A program made the position numbers and the translations under genes. From Cryobacterium sp. GrIS_2_6 (lineage in GTDB: Bacteria > Actinomycetota > Actinomycetes > Actinomycetales > Microbacteriaceae), in the NCBI RefSeq assembly GCF_035984545.1, contig NZ_JAXCHP010000001.1, forward strand, positions 3,658,001 through 3,722,000: DNA of 64,000 nt, read 5' to 3'. Under the pieces are notes generated by a model. The model did not search any database. It saw only the letters and a list, made by a program, of their open reading frames with translations, and was not told where the DNA came from. This document shows, one piece after another, positions 54,534-63,502 of the stretch; the first letter of the stretch is position 1; every line of letters starts with the position of its first letter.

Positions 54534-54586
54534 TAGCGCCAGCAGGCTTGCCCCCGGCACCGCGCCTCAGCCTGGCATGGGCTGCC

Positions 54587-55021
54587 TCAGTGCGCCGAGC
54601 CGGCGGCCGTGGCCGCAGGCACCTCGACGAGCCGGCCGGTCGTCACATCGTAGATGTAGCCGTAGACCGGGATCCCCGCGGGAACGAGCGGATGCGCCTT
54701 GATGCGTTCGACGTCCTCCAGAACGCTCGACGCCTGGTTGGAGATCGTCAGCCAGTCGACGTACTTCGCCTCCGCCGAGCCCGGGCCGGTGCCGACGTCG
54801 TAGAAGCCAGCCTCGCCGAGGGCGGCCGTCTCCAGGCTGTTGGCGAGCAGCCCGCGGATGACTTCGTCGGTGAAGAATTCCATCCCGCAGTTGGTGTGGT
54901 GGATGACGAACCATTCCTTGGTGCCCAGGAGCTTGTAGGAGATGACGAGCGAGCGGATGGCATCGTCGGAGGCGCGCCCGCCGGCATTGCGGATCGCGTG
55001 AGCGTCACCTTCGCTCAGACC
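54587..55021 (-). pseudogene. Beta-carbonic anhydrase lacking its N-terminal half
   Basis: The frame reads [38 protein letters not shown] and [16 protein letters not shown], which are the middle and end of a beta-class carbonic anhydrase. The zinc ligands His and Cys of HHTNCGM are present. The first zinc cysteine and its CMDAR motif, which should lie upstream, are absent, and an in-frame TGA occurs about 70 bases further on with no start codon between. The gene is truncated by rearrangement. Confidence 0.85.
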
Positions 55022-55207
55022 TGCGTTCTCGGCGCTACCGGCTCCAGAGTGAGGCGTCTGGTCCTTTCGGCACGATCCGAAGCGGGCTCAATGCTTCAGG
55101 GGTGACGACGTAGGAGGAGTTCACGTGGACGGGAGTTGACCCGTGTGTGGGGTCGACGCCGCCCCTTCACCAGCGGTAATGTCAGGGCCACATCAATGGG
55201 GGAATCG

Positions 55208-55720
55208 ATGAAGCGTGCCGCGATAGGTCTGATCTCTGTGTTGCTCCTGTCCGGGTGCTCGAGCACCCCGATCGCGGGGTCCAGTCCGAGTCCGATGCCG
55301 ACGACGTACTACGGCGAGAACGCGGCGACGATCGCCTCAGGCATCGAGGGCTGCAGCGAGGTCACGGCTGGAAACATCGGTGGCGGCGGACCGGGACTTG
55401 CATCGACCGCGACATGCACCCTCGACGGGCGCCTGCTTAACGTCAACAGCTGGATGGACCAAGCGCACGGGGACCTGACACAAATCCTCAAGTCGGACGG
55501 GGCGGAGATGTATTACGCGAAGGGTGAGGGGTGGACCGTGACGGCCGGAAGTGTTCCGATCTTGCAGCTTCAGGTGACCGGCAATCAGGACGCGCTTCTG
55601 AAGCTGTCGCTGGACGCCACGCCTGGACCCGATCCCGATCTCGCCGGGCAGAAGGCATCCGCCGAATCAGTAGCGAGGTCACTCGGCGGGGAAGTCGTCC
55701 ACTTCGTTGTCGGGCGGTAG
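55208..55720 (+). CDS. Small lipoprotein of unknown function
   Basis: The 170-residue protein has a signal peptide with lipobox LLSGC at Cys17, a short Ser/Pro spacer, and a domain with two cysteines that may pair (IEGCSEVT and STATCTLDG). GGGGGA stands 4 bases before the ATG; the frame is open further upstream, but this start gives a proper signal peptide. It seems intact. It is the last gene before the second tRNA end. Confidence 0.7.
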   Translation: MKRAAIGLISVLLLSGCSSTPIAGSSPSPMPTTYYGENAATIASGIEGCSEVTAGNIGGGGPGLASTATCTLDGRLLNVNSWMDQAHGDLTQILKSDGAEMYYAKGEGWTVTAGSVPILQLQVTGNQDALLKLSLDATPGPDPDLAGQKASAESVARSLGGEVVHFVVGR

Positions 55721-55828
55721 CTGAGGTGCATATCGCAAGAACTCGCGCCTTGATCCTGGTCGAAGCTGACATATTAGTTCTCCGGCCATTTCAGCTGACG
55801 GGGAAGCGCGGAAGGCGTCGTCGGTTTG

Positions 55829-55842
55829 ATTCCCGCTCCCGC
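55829..55842 (+). repeat. attR-like core: duplicated tRNA 3' end
   Basis: ATTCCCGCTCCCGC repeats the tRNA-Met core at 47141-47154. The wider match GGTTYRATTCCCGCTCCCGCYACA covers 55823-55846. No rest of a tRNA precedes it. Confidence 0.6.
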
Positions 55843-55850
55843 CACACTGG

Positions 55851-55883
55851 CCCGAACTCCGTCAGAAGTCCGGGTCATTCTTT
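55851..55883 (+). terminator. Hairpin after the duplicated tRNA end
   Basis: CCCGAACT and AGTCCGGG pair with one mismatch and are followed by TCATTCTTT. It would fit as the original terminator of the tRNA-Met gene, displaced by the insertion. Confidence 0.5.
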
Positions 55884-55896
55884 GCCTGAGACGGGG

Positions 55897-56592
55897 TCAG
55901 TAGGATCCGGCAGCTCCGGTCGGGATGGCGCCGGCGAGCAGCGCCGCGCTGCCGGAGACTCCGAGGCGGCTCGCGCCCGCTTCGATCATGGCGAGGGCAT
56001 CGTCGAAGCTGCGGACTCCGCCCGACGCCTTCACCTGGGCCCGGTCGCCCACTGTCTGCTTCATCAGACGAACCGCATGCACAGTGGCCCCGCCGGCGGG
56101 GTTGAAGCCGGTGGAGGTCTTGACGAAGTCGGCGCCCGCGGCCACGGACGCTTCGCACACGGCGACGATCTCGGCATCGGTCAGGGCCGCGGATTCGATG
56201 ATGACCTTGAGCACCTTCGGTACGGGGACACTGGCACGCACGGCGGAGATGTCGGCCTGCACGTCGGCGAAGCGGCCGGCCTTGGCCGCACCGATGTCGA
56301 TGACCATATCGATCTCGTCGGCGCCTTGCTCGATGGAGAGGGCGGCCTCGGCGGCCTTGATGATGCTGTGGTGCTTGCCGCTGGGAAAACCGCAGACGAC
56401 CGCGACCCTGAGGTCGGCACCGTCCGGGATGGTGAGCGGCAGCATGGAGGGAGAGACGCAGACAGAGTAGGTGCCGAGGTCGATGGCCTCGGCAACGAGG
56501 GCTGTGACGTCGGCGGTGGTGGCCTCGGGCTTGAGCAGGGTGTGGTCAATGCAGCGGGCGATGCTGATGGTGTCGACGAGGGGGGGTGTCAT
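55897..56592 (-). CDS. deoC: Deoxyribose-phosphate aldolase
   Basis: The 231-residue TIM-barrel aldolase splits 2-deoxyribose-5-phosphate into glyceraldehyde-3-phosphate and acetaldehyde. Visible motifs are [26 protein letters not shown], the Schiff-base lysine in [10 protein letters not shown], and the proton-relay lysine in [14 protein letters not shown] precedes the ATG by 8 bases. Upstream on the same strand lies a possible transketolase remnant, so it may once have been second in a pentose operon. Confidence 0.95.
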   Translation of the reverse strand: MTPPLVDTISIARCIDHTLLKPEATTADVTALVAEAIDLGTYSVCVSPSMLPLTIPDGADLRVAVVCGFPSGKHHSIIKAAEAALSIEQGADEIDMVIDIGAAKAGRFADVQADISAVRASVPVPKVLKVIIESAALTDAEIVAVCEASVAAGADFVKTSTGFNPAGGATVHAVRLMKQTVGDRAQVKASGGVRSFDDALAMIEAGASRLGVSGSAALLAGAIPTGAAGSY

Positions 56593-56607
56593 GGGTGGGT
56601 CCTTAGC

Positions 56608-56902
56608 TGGTGATTAGTTGGGGCGAGCCGTGCAACGCGGTCGCGCGGGTGGTGTGGTGAGGGGTGTGCGCGGTGGCGATCCACGGCGTCGAGCTGGATG
56701 CCGCGGCGACCGAGGACCTCGGTCTTGTGTGCGAGGCGCTGAATTCCTGGATCGAGACGACGCGACCGTCCAGGTCCAGCCAGCGAAACCAGGCATCACC
56801 CCGACCGGCTTCGATGGCGATGCGGGAGGTTCGGGAGATTCGGGAGCGGAGCGCTGCGCGCAGCACCGACCCTCTGAGCCTGTGATCTGCCCAGACATTC
56901 AC
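56608..56902 (-). pseudogene. Possible transketolase C-terminal remnant
   Basis: The minus-strand frame reads RIAIEAGRGDAWFRWLDLDG and VVSIQEFSAS, then with a frame change HKTEVLGRRGIQLDAV. This resembles the end of a transketolase (the E-A-G, W, G, F-G-A-S and R-G-I-x-x-D-x-V pattern). There is no upstream domain or start. The match is weak and could be chance. Confidence 0.35.
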
Positions 56903-56904
56903 TC

Positions 56905-56910
56905 TACGCT
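56905..56910 (+). promoter_or_regulatory. -10 box TACGCT, near-leaderless start
   Basis: TACGCT, then seven bases, then the ATG at 56918. Confidence 0.5.
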
Positions 56911-56917
56911 GGACGGC

Positions 56918-57514
56918 ATGCGTTCAAGCGGAGCCGTCGACACCCAGGTGGTTCTCCTCCGGCGGGGGCGACGACTCGAATATGTCACCCTGGGCTGGAA
57001 CGTCTTCGGGGTCGCTATCCTGGCCGTGCTCGGCGTTGCCGCATCGTCCGTCGCCCTGATCGGATTCGGACTCGACAGCCTCATCGAGATCGGTGCAAGC
57101 ACGGTCGTGCTCTGGGAGCTGTCCGGCACGGGGGAGGCTCGTCAGCATCGTGCGCTGCGGCTCATCGGTGTCGCGTTCGTCGCGCTCGCCGCATACCTCT
57201 CCGTGCAATCGACCGTGGCCCTGGCGTCGAACCACCATGCGTCGCCGAGCGTTGCCGGAATTGTCTGGACGGGCGTAACGGCCGTTGTCATGTTCGCACT
57301 GGCGTTCGGGAAGGGCCGGACCGGCCGCGCCCTCGGAAATCCCGTGCTGGTCACGGAAGGTCGAGTGACGTTGATCGACGGTTTGCTGGCCGTCGCCGTG
57401 CTGGTGGGGGTGGCCCTCGACCTGTTCCTCGGCTGGTGGTGGGCGGATCCGCTCGCCGGCTACGTGATCGTCTACTACGCGGTCCGTGAAGCAATCCACA
57501 TATTCCGGCCATGA
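56918..57514 (+). CDS. Cation diffusion facilitator-like membrane protein
   Basis: The 198-residue protein has five to six membrane segments, with GWNVFGVAILAVLGV, ALIGFGLDSLIEIG and LLAVAVLVGVALDLFLGWWWADPLAGYVI. The paired Asp in GLDSLIE and DGLLA/WADPLAG echo the metal-site pattern of CDF transporters. The cytoplasmic C-terminal domain is absent, so it is shorter than a standard CDF protein. Metal and direction are unknown. The start follows the -10 spacing; longer in-frame starts upstream lie in the antisense remnant. Confidence 0.75.
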   Translation: MRSSGAVDTQVVLLRRGRRLEYVTLGWNVFGVAILAVLGVAASSVALIGFGLDSLIEIGASTVVLWELSGTGEARQHRALRLIGVAFVALAAYLSVQSTVALASNHHASPSVAGIVWTGVTAVVMFALAFGKGRTGRALGNPVLVTEGRVTLIDGLLAVAVLVGVALDLFLGWWWADPLAGYVIVYYAVREAIHIFRP

Positions 57515-57554
57515 TCCCGTTCTGATTGGTCGCCTCTGGTCGGTCGCCGCACTT

Positions 57555-57599
57555 GCTGCTTTGGCTGCTTTGGCTGCTTTGGCTGCTCTGGCTTTCTGG
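57555..57599. repeat. 9-bp tandem repeat (GCTGCTTTG), four to five units
   Basis: Three exact units are followed by GCTGCTCTG and a decayed GCTTTCTGG. It lies in the 149-base gap between the CDF-like gene and the DUF222-HNH gene. Confidence 0.88.
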
Positions 57600-57663
57600 G
57601 CCGCGGCCGCGATAGCTACGGCGGCCGAGGACGTTGTAGCCCAGTGAAGGGGACCCGCTGGTT

Positions 57664-59124
57664 CTAGAACGGTGTCGGGTCGTCGGGGTCGTCGGGTGTG
57701 GGGTCCAGGTTCCAGACATCGACGAACGGGGCCGGCGGTTTGGGTACGGGCGTGGGTTTCCGGGGTGGTCTCATGTCCGCTGAGGGTTCCACGATGTAGC
57801 GGTACCCGGCCGGGGACGTCCACTCGATGCGACCATCGCCGAGGTGTCTCGGCGACCACCTCGTGTAGCTCTTCACGGCGTGGTGATACGGGCAGAGATG
57901 GGCGAGGTTCATCGCGTCCGTCTCACCGCCGTGCTGCCACTCCACGCTGTGATCCAGGTCTGACCGCTTCGCGGAGCGCCGGCACCCGGGGAAGGTGCAG
58001 GTCTCATCCCGCACCTCGAGCCACTTCTTGAGCGCTGCTGGCGGTTTATAGGTGTCGCGTCCCATGGAGAGCACGACCCCGGTCTCGGGGTTGGTGAGTA
58101 GCCGGGTGAAGCTCGGCGCCCCGGCCGCGAGACGCCGGGCGGTGTCGGGGTCGATGGGTCCGTACCCGGCCAGATACCCGGGTTCCTCGCTCGTGCCCAG
58201 CAAGGTCAGCACGGGAACGGTGACGTTGACCTGCGCGGCCACCCCGGCACCGAGACCGTCCGGGGTGACCCCGCTGAGCAGCACGTCGGTGAGCACGTCT
58301 GCCGCCAGCTGGGTCAGGGTGCGGGTTTCCTCCGGGCCCTGCAGGCAGAGCGCCGTGTCGAGGGTGCGGTGGTAGGCGGCCTGCACCTTCTCCGCGTCCC
58401 CGGTCACAGACAGCGACGCCATCCCGTCGTTGAGGGCCTGGAACACCACGTGCCGATCCTCGACACTCTTCTGGTGCCTCGCGGTGATGGTTTCCGGGTG
58501 GGTGCGTTCCCGCACCCGCCGGGCCCGGTCGGACAGCTTCGCGACGGTGAGCAGTTCCGCGTCGGGCACGAGGGTCTCCTCGAACACGGCGCGGGCCCGG
58601 GCGGCCGCCACCGGGTCATCGACCCGGATGCCCCAGGCCTGCTCCATGATGACTTGCGCGTGCCGGTAGCTGATCACCCCGGAGGTCAAGGCTTCCCGTG
58701 TTGCGGGGAGGTCCTCGGCGAGGGTGCGGCTGGCTTCGATCAGGGTCTCCGCCGTCCGGCGCGGGAGCCGGAGCAGGGCGCCGACCTCGCAGGTGAACTC
58801 CTCCTTCGTGGCTTCTTCCGGCGACCACGGCGGGCGCGGGCCCCCGGCGCGAACCGCGGCTTCCGCGCGGGCCCGGCCGACATCGGCCAGCACCCGCTGC
58901 CCGGCATAGATCGCGGCCGCCCGCTTCGCGGCGGCCCGGTTCATCTCCCGGTCCGCCTCCCGGATCGCGTCATACACCTCGGGCAGGGACGGCTCCACCA
59001 GGCTCAGGTGCCGGGGGTTGAGGGAGGTCTCAGGAGGGTTGTCGGGAGGGGCCCCGGGCGGGGGTTCCGCCGTGCTGTCCACCGTGCTTTCCGCGTGAAC
59101 TTCTGAGGGTTCTTCAGCTGTCAT
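57664..59124 (-). CDS. DUF222 and HNH endonuclease domain protein
   Basis: The 486-residue protein has an N-terminal Pro/Glu-rich stretch, a helical DUF222 domain (about 50-330) and a C-terminal HNH nuclease: RDETCTFPGCRRSAKRSDLDHSVEW and NLAHLCPYHHAVKSYTRW. The Cys pairs and the D-H/H residues are all present. Such proteins are abundant in actinobacteria with no settled role; defence or mobile-element links have been suggested. I start at the ATG at 59124, 7 bases after a TAGAGT box. Confidence 0.88.
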   Translation of the reverse strand: MTAEEPSEVHAESTVDSTAEPPPGAPPDNPPETSLNPRHLSLVEPSLPEVYDAIREADREMNRAAAKRAAAIYAGQRVLADVGRARAEAAVRAGGPRPPWSPEEATKEEFTCEVGALLRLPRRTAETLIEASRTLAEDLPATREALTSGVISYRHAQVIMEQAWGIRVDDPVAAARARAVFEETLVPDAELLTVAKLSDRARRVRERTHPETITARHQKSVEDRHVVFQALNDGMASLSVTGDAEKVQAAYHRTLDTALCLQGPEETRTLTQLAADVLTDVLLSGVTPDGLGAGVAAQVNVTVPVLTLLGTSEEPGYLAGYGPIDPDTARRLAAGAPSFTRLLTNPETGVVLSMGRDTYKPPAALKKWLEVRDETCTFPGCRRSAKRSDLDHSVEWQHGGETDAMNLAHLCPYHHAVKSYTRWSPRHLGDGRIEWTSPAGYRYIVEPSADMRPPRKPTPVPKPPAPFVDVWNLDPTPDDPDDPTPF

Positions 59125-59131
59125 ACCGGTC

Positions 59132-59137
59132 ACTCTA
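59132..59137 (-). promoter_or_regulatory. -10 box TAGAGT of the DUF222-HNH gene
   Basis: On the minus strand TAGAGT is followed by GACCGGT and the ATG at 59124. Confidence 0.5.
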
Positions 59138-59288
59138 CGGAGGACCACCGACATTCCACCGGCATCCGCCACCCCACAAACCACCTGTGGATAAGCCGGT
59201 CAGAAGCACTTTGTTGAGGACTGGCCGTCTCGGAAACCGGTAGTCTCACCACTGTCCCGAGTGCGATCGCCCAGGCGTCTGAGAGACT

Positions 59289-60368
59289 ATGCGGATGAAT
59301 ACTTCATCACCGGAGAAGGGCTCGAGGGCGGGCGCCCTCGCCAACCGGGGAGTCCAGGCGGCGCTGGTGTCCGCGCTGCTGTTCGGTGCCGGAACGCCGC
59401 TCGCCAAGATCCTCCTCGGCGAGGTCAGCCCGTGGATGCTGGCCGGCCTGCTGTACTGCGGCTCCGGGATCGGCCTCGGCCTGATCCGGCTCGTTCGCCG
59501 GTCGCCCCGGGTGCGGCTCAGCCGCGCCGAGTGGGTGCCGCTGTCGGGTGCGATCCTGTTCGGCGGGATCTTCGGCCCGGTGCTCCTGATGCTCGGGCTC
59601 TCGAACATACCGGCCTCGGGCGCATCGCTGCTGCTGAACGCCGAAGGCGTCTTCACCGCCGTGCTGGCGTGGTTCGTCTTCAAGGAGAATTTCGACCGGC
59701 GCATCGCCCTCGGAATGCTCGCGATCGTAGCCGGCGCCGTCATCCTGAGTGCCCCCGGCGGGGCGAACTTCGGCATTGCCTGGCCGTCCTTGGCGATCCT
59801 CGGCGCGTGCCTCTGCTGGGGCCTCGACAACAATCTCACCCGAAAGATCGCGCTGACGGATGCGACGTGGCTCGCCGCCGTCAAGGGGTCCGTCGCCGGC
59901 CCGGTCAACCTGTCGCTCGCCTTCCTCCTCGGTGCGCACCTCCCGGCAGCTGGAAACATCGCTGCGGCCCTCGTGGTCGGGTTCTTCGCCTACGGCATCA
60001 GCCTGGTTCTTTTCATCGTCGCAATGCGCCATGTGGGTACGGCGCGGGCCGGGGCGTACTTCTCGATCGCGCCGTTCTTTGGTGCCGTGCTGGCCATCAT
60101 TCTCGGCGACGCTGTGACGTGGCCTCTCGTCATTGCCGGCCTCCTGATGGTTGTCGGGATCTGGCTTCACCTCACCGAACGCCATGAGCACGAGCACACG
60201 CACGAACCGATCACGCACGACCACTGGCACACCCACGATGATCATCACCAGCACGACCATGCCGAGCCGGTTCCGCCGGGAACCTGGCACAAGCACGAAC
60301 ACACGCACGAAGCCATCACCCACAGCCACGAGCACTACCCGGACATGCACCACCGGCACGAGCACTGA
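59289..60368 (+). CDS. DMT (EamA) family transporter with histidine-rich C-terminal tail
   Basis: The first 290 residues form ten membrane segments in two EamA repeats (ALVSALLFGAGTPLAKILLG; LAILGACLCWGLDNNLTRK). The last 66 residues hold 24 histidines in HEHTHE and HDHWHTHDD-type runs, including a duplicated HEHTHE(P/A)ITH unit. The tail should bind Zn, Ni, Co or Cu in the cytoplasm. The tail fits a metal transporter better than a metabolite exporter, but the substrate is not proven. The start could also be the ATG at 59295. Confidence 0.85.
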   Translation: MRMNTSSPEKGSRAGALANRGVQAALVSALLFGAGTPLAKILLGEVSPWMLAGLLYCGSGIGLGLIRLVRRSPRVRLSRAEWVPLSGAILFGGIFGPVLLMLGLSNIPASGASLLLNAEGVFTAVLAWFVFKENFDRRIALGMLAIVAGAVILSAPGGANFGIAWPSLAILGACLCWGLDNNLTRKIALTDATWLAAVKGSVAGPVNLSLAFLLGAHLPAAGNIAAALVVGFFAYGISLVLFIVAMRHVGTARAGAYFSIAPFFGAVLAIILGDAVTWPLVIAGLLMVVGIWLHLTERHEHEHTHEPITHDHWHTHDDHHQHDHAEPVPPGTWHKHEHTHEAITHSHEHYPDMHHRHEH

Positions 60369-60579
60369 GCCTGACAGAGTCCGATTCGGCCGTTTCCTCG
60401 GTCCCCCTCGCCGCGCTGAGCGTACCGTGAGGAGGGAGGGACCGTCGCGGCTTTGCCGAAGAAGCTGCACCCTTGACAACGATGTTGACGGATCCACTCA
60501 ACCAACGAGGATACCGCTACGTCAATCCTGGCTGTCCCAACGATTAAGACTGCACCACCAGCATCCGCTGCACTCGCCC
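60369..60579. other. Intergenic gap before the decayed oxidoreductase
   Basis: No gene or strong hairpin is visible. A TTGACA at about 60473 lacks a convincing -10 partner. Confidence 0.5.
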
Positions 60580-62030
60580 CTCCGGCGCCGCCCCGCGCAT
60601 CCGTTCGATATCGCCGCCTGTTCGAACCGACGAACCTCGGGTCGATGGAGCTCAAAAACCGATTCGCGATGGCGCCGATGGGGCTCCTCGGTTTCTCCGA
60701 TGCGCCGATCCAGCACCACTGGTCTGAGGTCATCTGCCGCGCGATGACGGTCGAGGAGATCCACGCGACGGTGCGGAGCATGGGCGATTCCGCAGTGCTC
60801 GCCCAGCGCGCCGGGTTCGATGGCGTGCAGATCCACGCCGTGCACGAAGGTTACCTCCTCGACCAGTTCGCGACGTCGTTCTATAACCAGCGCACCGATG
60901 AGTACGGCGGAAGCCTCGACAACCGGTTGCGCTTCGCCCGGGAGATCGTCGACGAAATCAAGGAACGCTGCGGCGCCGACTACCCGGTCACGCTGCGATT
61001 CAGCCCCAAGTCGTTCGTGAAGGACTGGCGCGAGGGCGGTCTTCCCGGGGAAGACTTCGTCGAAAAGGGCCGTGACCTCCCGGAGGGCCTGGAGGCCGCG
61101 CGCCTTTTCGAGGAGTACGGATATGACGCCCTCGACATCGACGTGGGCACCTACGATTGCTGGTTCTGGAACCACCCGCCGATGTACCAGAAGAAGGGCC
61201 TCTACGTGCCCTTCGCCAAGGCGGAGCGATGCGGTCGGCATCACGGTCATCTGCGCCGGCCGGATGGACGACCCGGACATCGCACTCGCGGCAGTCGAGG
61301 ACGGCGCGACGGACCTCGTCTCGCTCGGCCGCCCACTGCTCGCCGACGTCGACTACGTCAACAAGCTGCACAGCGGGCACCAGAACCTGATCCGCCCGTG
61401 CCTCTCCTGCCAGGAGGGGTGCATGGGCCGGATCGAAGCGTTCGCCGCCATCAACTGCGCGGTCAACCTCCAGTGCGGACGCGAGGCCGAGTGGCGCCTG
61501 CACCCGGCGCTCCGGGCCAAGAACGTGATGATCGTCGGCGGCGGAGTCGCCGGCTGTGAGGCGGCCAGGGTGCTCGCATTGCGCGGGCACGTGCCCGTCA
61601 TCTATGAGGCCTCCGCTGCCCTCGGCGGAAACCTGATTCCGGGAGGCGTCCCAGATTTCAACGAGGACGACCTCGCGCTGATCCGCTGGTACGAGGCCAC
61701 GCTCGCCGAGCTCGGAGTCGAGGTGCACCTGAATGCGCCGGTCGACGACACGATGATCGAGGCATCTGCCGCGGACGAGATCATCATCGCGACCGGTTCG
61801 GTGCCACGGCTCTTCGCGCTTCCCGGTGGCGTGCCGGTGTTCTCGGCCGCCGACGTGCTCGAGGGCGTCTCGCACCCGGGCGCGACAACGGTGATCGTCG
61901 GTGGCGGCCTCGTCGGGTGCGAGCTCGCCCTGCATCTCGCTGACCACGGGGTGAACGTCACGATCGTCGAGCAGGCCGAGGAAATCCTCGACGTGTCCGG
62001 GCCACTCCTTCGGAACACTAGTATGGTAGT
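60580..62030 (+). pseudogene. Decayed FMN/FAD oxidoreductase (old yellow enzyme / dienoyl-CoA reductase type)
   Basis: The N-terminal part reads RRLFEPTNLGSMELKNRFAM. About 90 residues of the barrel are missing after GLLGFSDA. It resumes at MTVEEIHATVRSMGDSAVLA and FDGVQIHAVHEGYLLDQF. Near 61230 the frame changes and continues with GRPLLADVDYVNKL, the iron-sulfur cysteines CLSCQEGCMG and the FAD motif IVGGGVAGCEAARVLA. The NADH domain (VIVGGGLVGCELALHLADHG) is cut off at about 62015. Deletion, frameshift and truncation exclude activity. Confidence 0.9.
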
Positions 62031-62092
62031 AGTCAAAGCAACCAGGGACCATCCGTCTCGGGACGAGCTCCATCCCCAGGAAGGTGGCGACA

Positions 62093-63502
62093 ATGACCGT
62101 CGCACACGCACCAGCACAACCCACATCACACGCCGGCAACGGCTTCGTTGTCCTCATCACCGTCATCGCCGCCCTCGGCGGCCTGCTGTTCGGCTTCGAC
62201 CAGGGCGTGATCTCGGGAGCCATCGGCTTCCTGAGCAGCCGATTCCAGATGGATGCCGGCCTCAGCGGCTTCGTCACGGCCTCGCTCTCCCTCGGCGCCA
62301 TCGCCGGCTGCCTGATCGCCGGGTTCCTTTGCGACGGGCTCGGTCGCCGCCTACTGATGTTCATCGGCGCCGTGCTCTTCATCGTCTCGAGCATCGGCTG
62401 CGGACTCGCCGCGGGCCCCGCGATGCTCATCGTCTTCCGCGTCATCGGGGGCCTCGGCGTCGGCGTGGTGTCGACGGTCGTGCCGCTGTACATCGCCGAG
62501 ATCGCCCCGGCCAAGATTCGTGGGCGCCTCGTCGGCGGCTACCAGCTGGCGATCGCCTCGGGCATCCTGCTCGTTTACATCGTCAACGCTCTGATCGCCA
62601 ACACCCACGCCCTCGAATGGAACCTCGAGTCCGGCTGGCGCTGGATGTTCGCGGCCGGTGTCGTTCCCGGCGTCCTGTTCTTCGTCCTGATGTTCCTCGT
62701 GCCCGAAACGCCGCGCTTCCTCTTCGAGAAGGGGCAGGCCGGCAAGGCCCGGGCGATCCTGACCAGGATCCAGGGTTCGGTCGACGCGGAGAAGTCCCTC
62801 GTCCAGTTCCAGATCGTGCAGGATGGCCCGAACAAGGGCTTCTTCCGGGAGCTCTTCAAGAAGGGCTTCGGCGTCGCCCTCGTGCTGACGATCGGCCTGT
62901 CGTTCTTCCAGCAGCTCACCGGCGTCAGCGCCGTCGCGTACTACGCCCCGGTCATCTTCAAGCAGGCCGGTGCGAGCACGAGCGTCGCCCTGATCGAGAC
63001 CGTCGTGGTCGGCGTCGTCAAGGTGCTGTTCGTGGTCTCGTTCATGATTCTCGTCGACCGCGTCGGCCGCAAGCGCCTGCTGGTCTGGGGCACAGCGCTG
63101 ATGGCCTTGTGCCTGATCGGCATCGGCGCGGCCTTCTCGACACCGACCCCGATGAGCCTCCTCACCGACGGCGTCATCCTCGCCCTCATCCTGCTGCACA
63201 CGGTCGGCTTCGAAGCCTCGTGGGGCCCCGGCATCTGGGTGGTCATCTCCGAACTGTGGCCGACCCGCATCCGCGGCCGCGCGGCATCCATCGGCTCGTC
63301 GGTCCTCTGGCTCGGCACCTACCTCGTCACCCAATTCTTCCCGATCCTCCTCGAGAAATGGGGCACACCGATGACCTTCGTGCTCTTCGGCTTCTTCTGC
63401 CTGGTGATGTGCGTCTTCACGTACAAGCTGGTCCCGGAGAATAAGGGCAAGACGCTCGAGCAGATCCAGGTCGAACTGACCACGGCGGGAGCCAAGAACT
63501 GA
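62093..63502 (+). CDS. MFS sugar porter
   Basis: The 469-residue transporter has 12 membrane segments and the sugar-porter signatures FGFDQGVISGAIGFL, GLGRRLLMFIGA, VVPLYIAEIAPAKIRGRLVGG, PETPRFLFEKG, the QQLTGVSAVAYYAP motif and PENKGKTLEQIQ. It moves a hexose or polyol with protons. I choose the ATG at 62093, 8 bases after GAAGG; a GTG at 62084 is also in frame. The next gene begins with a 1-base overlap and belongs to the mannitol/uronate dehydrogenase family, suggesting a polyol or hexuronate substrate. Confidence 0.92.
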   Translation: MTVAHAPAQPTSHAGNGFVVLITVIAALGGLLFGFDQGVISGAIGFLSSRFQMDAGLSGFVTASLSLGAIAGCLIAGFLCDGLGRRLLMFIGAVLFIVSSIGCGLAAGPAMLIVFRVIGGLGVGVVSTVVPLYIAEIAPAKIRGRLVGGYQLAIASGILLVYIVNALIANTHALEWNLESGWRWMFAAGVVPGVLFFVLMFLVPETPRFLFEKGQAGKARAILTRIQGSVDAEKSLVQFQIVQDGPNKGFFRELFKKGFGVALVLTIGLSFFQQLTGVSAVAYYAPVIFKQAGASTSVALIETVVVGVVKVLFVVSFMILVDRVGRKRLLVWGTALMALCLIGIGAAFSTPTPMSLLTDGVILALILLHTVGFEASWGPGIWVVISELWPTRIRGRAASIGSSVLWLGTYLVTQFFPILLEKWGTPMTFVLFGFFCLVMCVFTYKLVPENKGKTLEQIQVELTTAGAKN

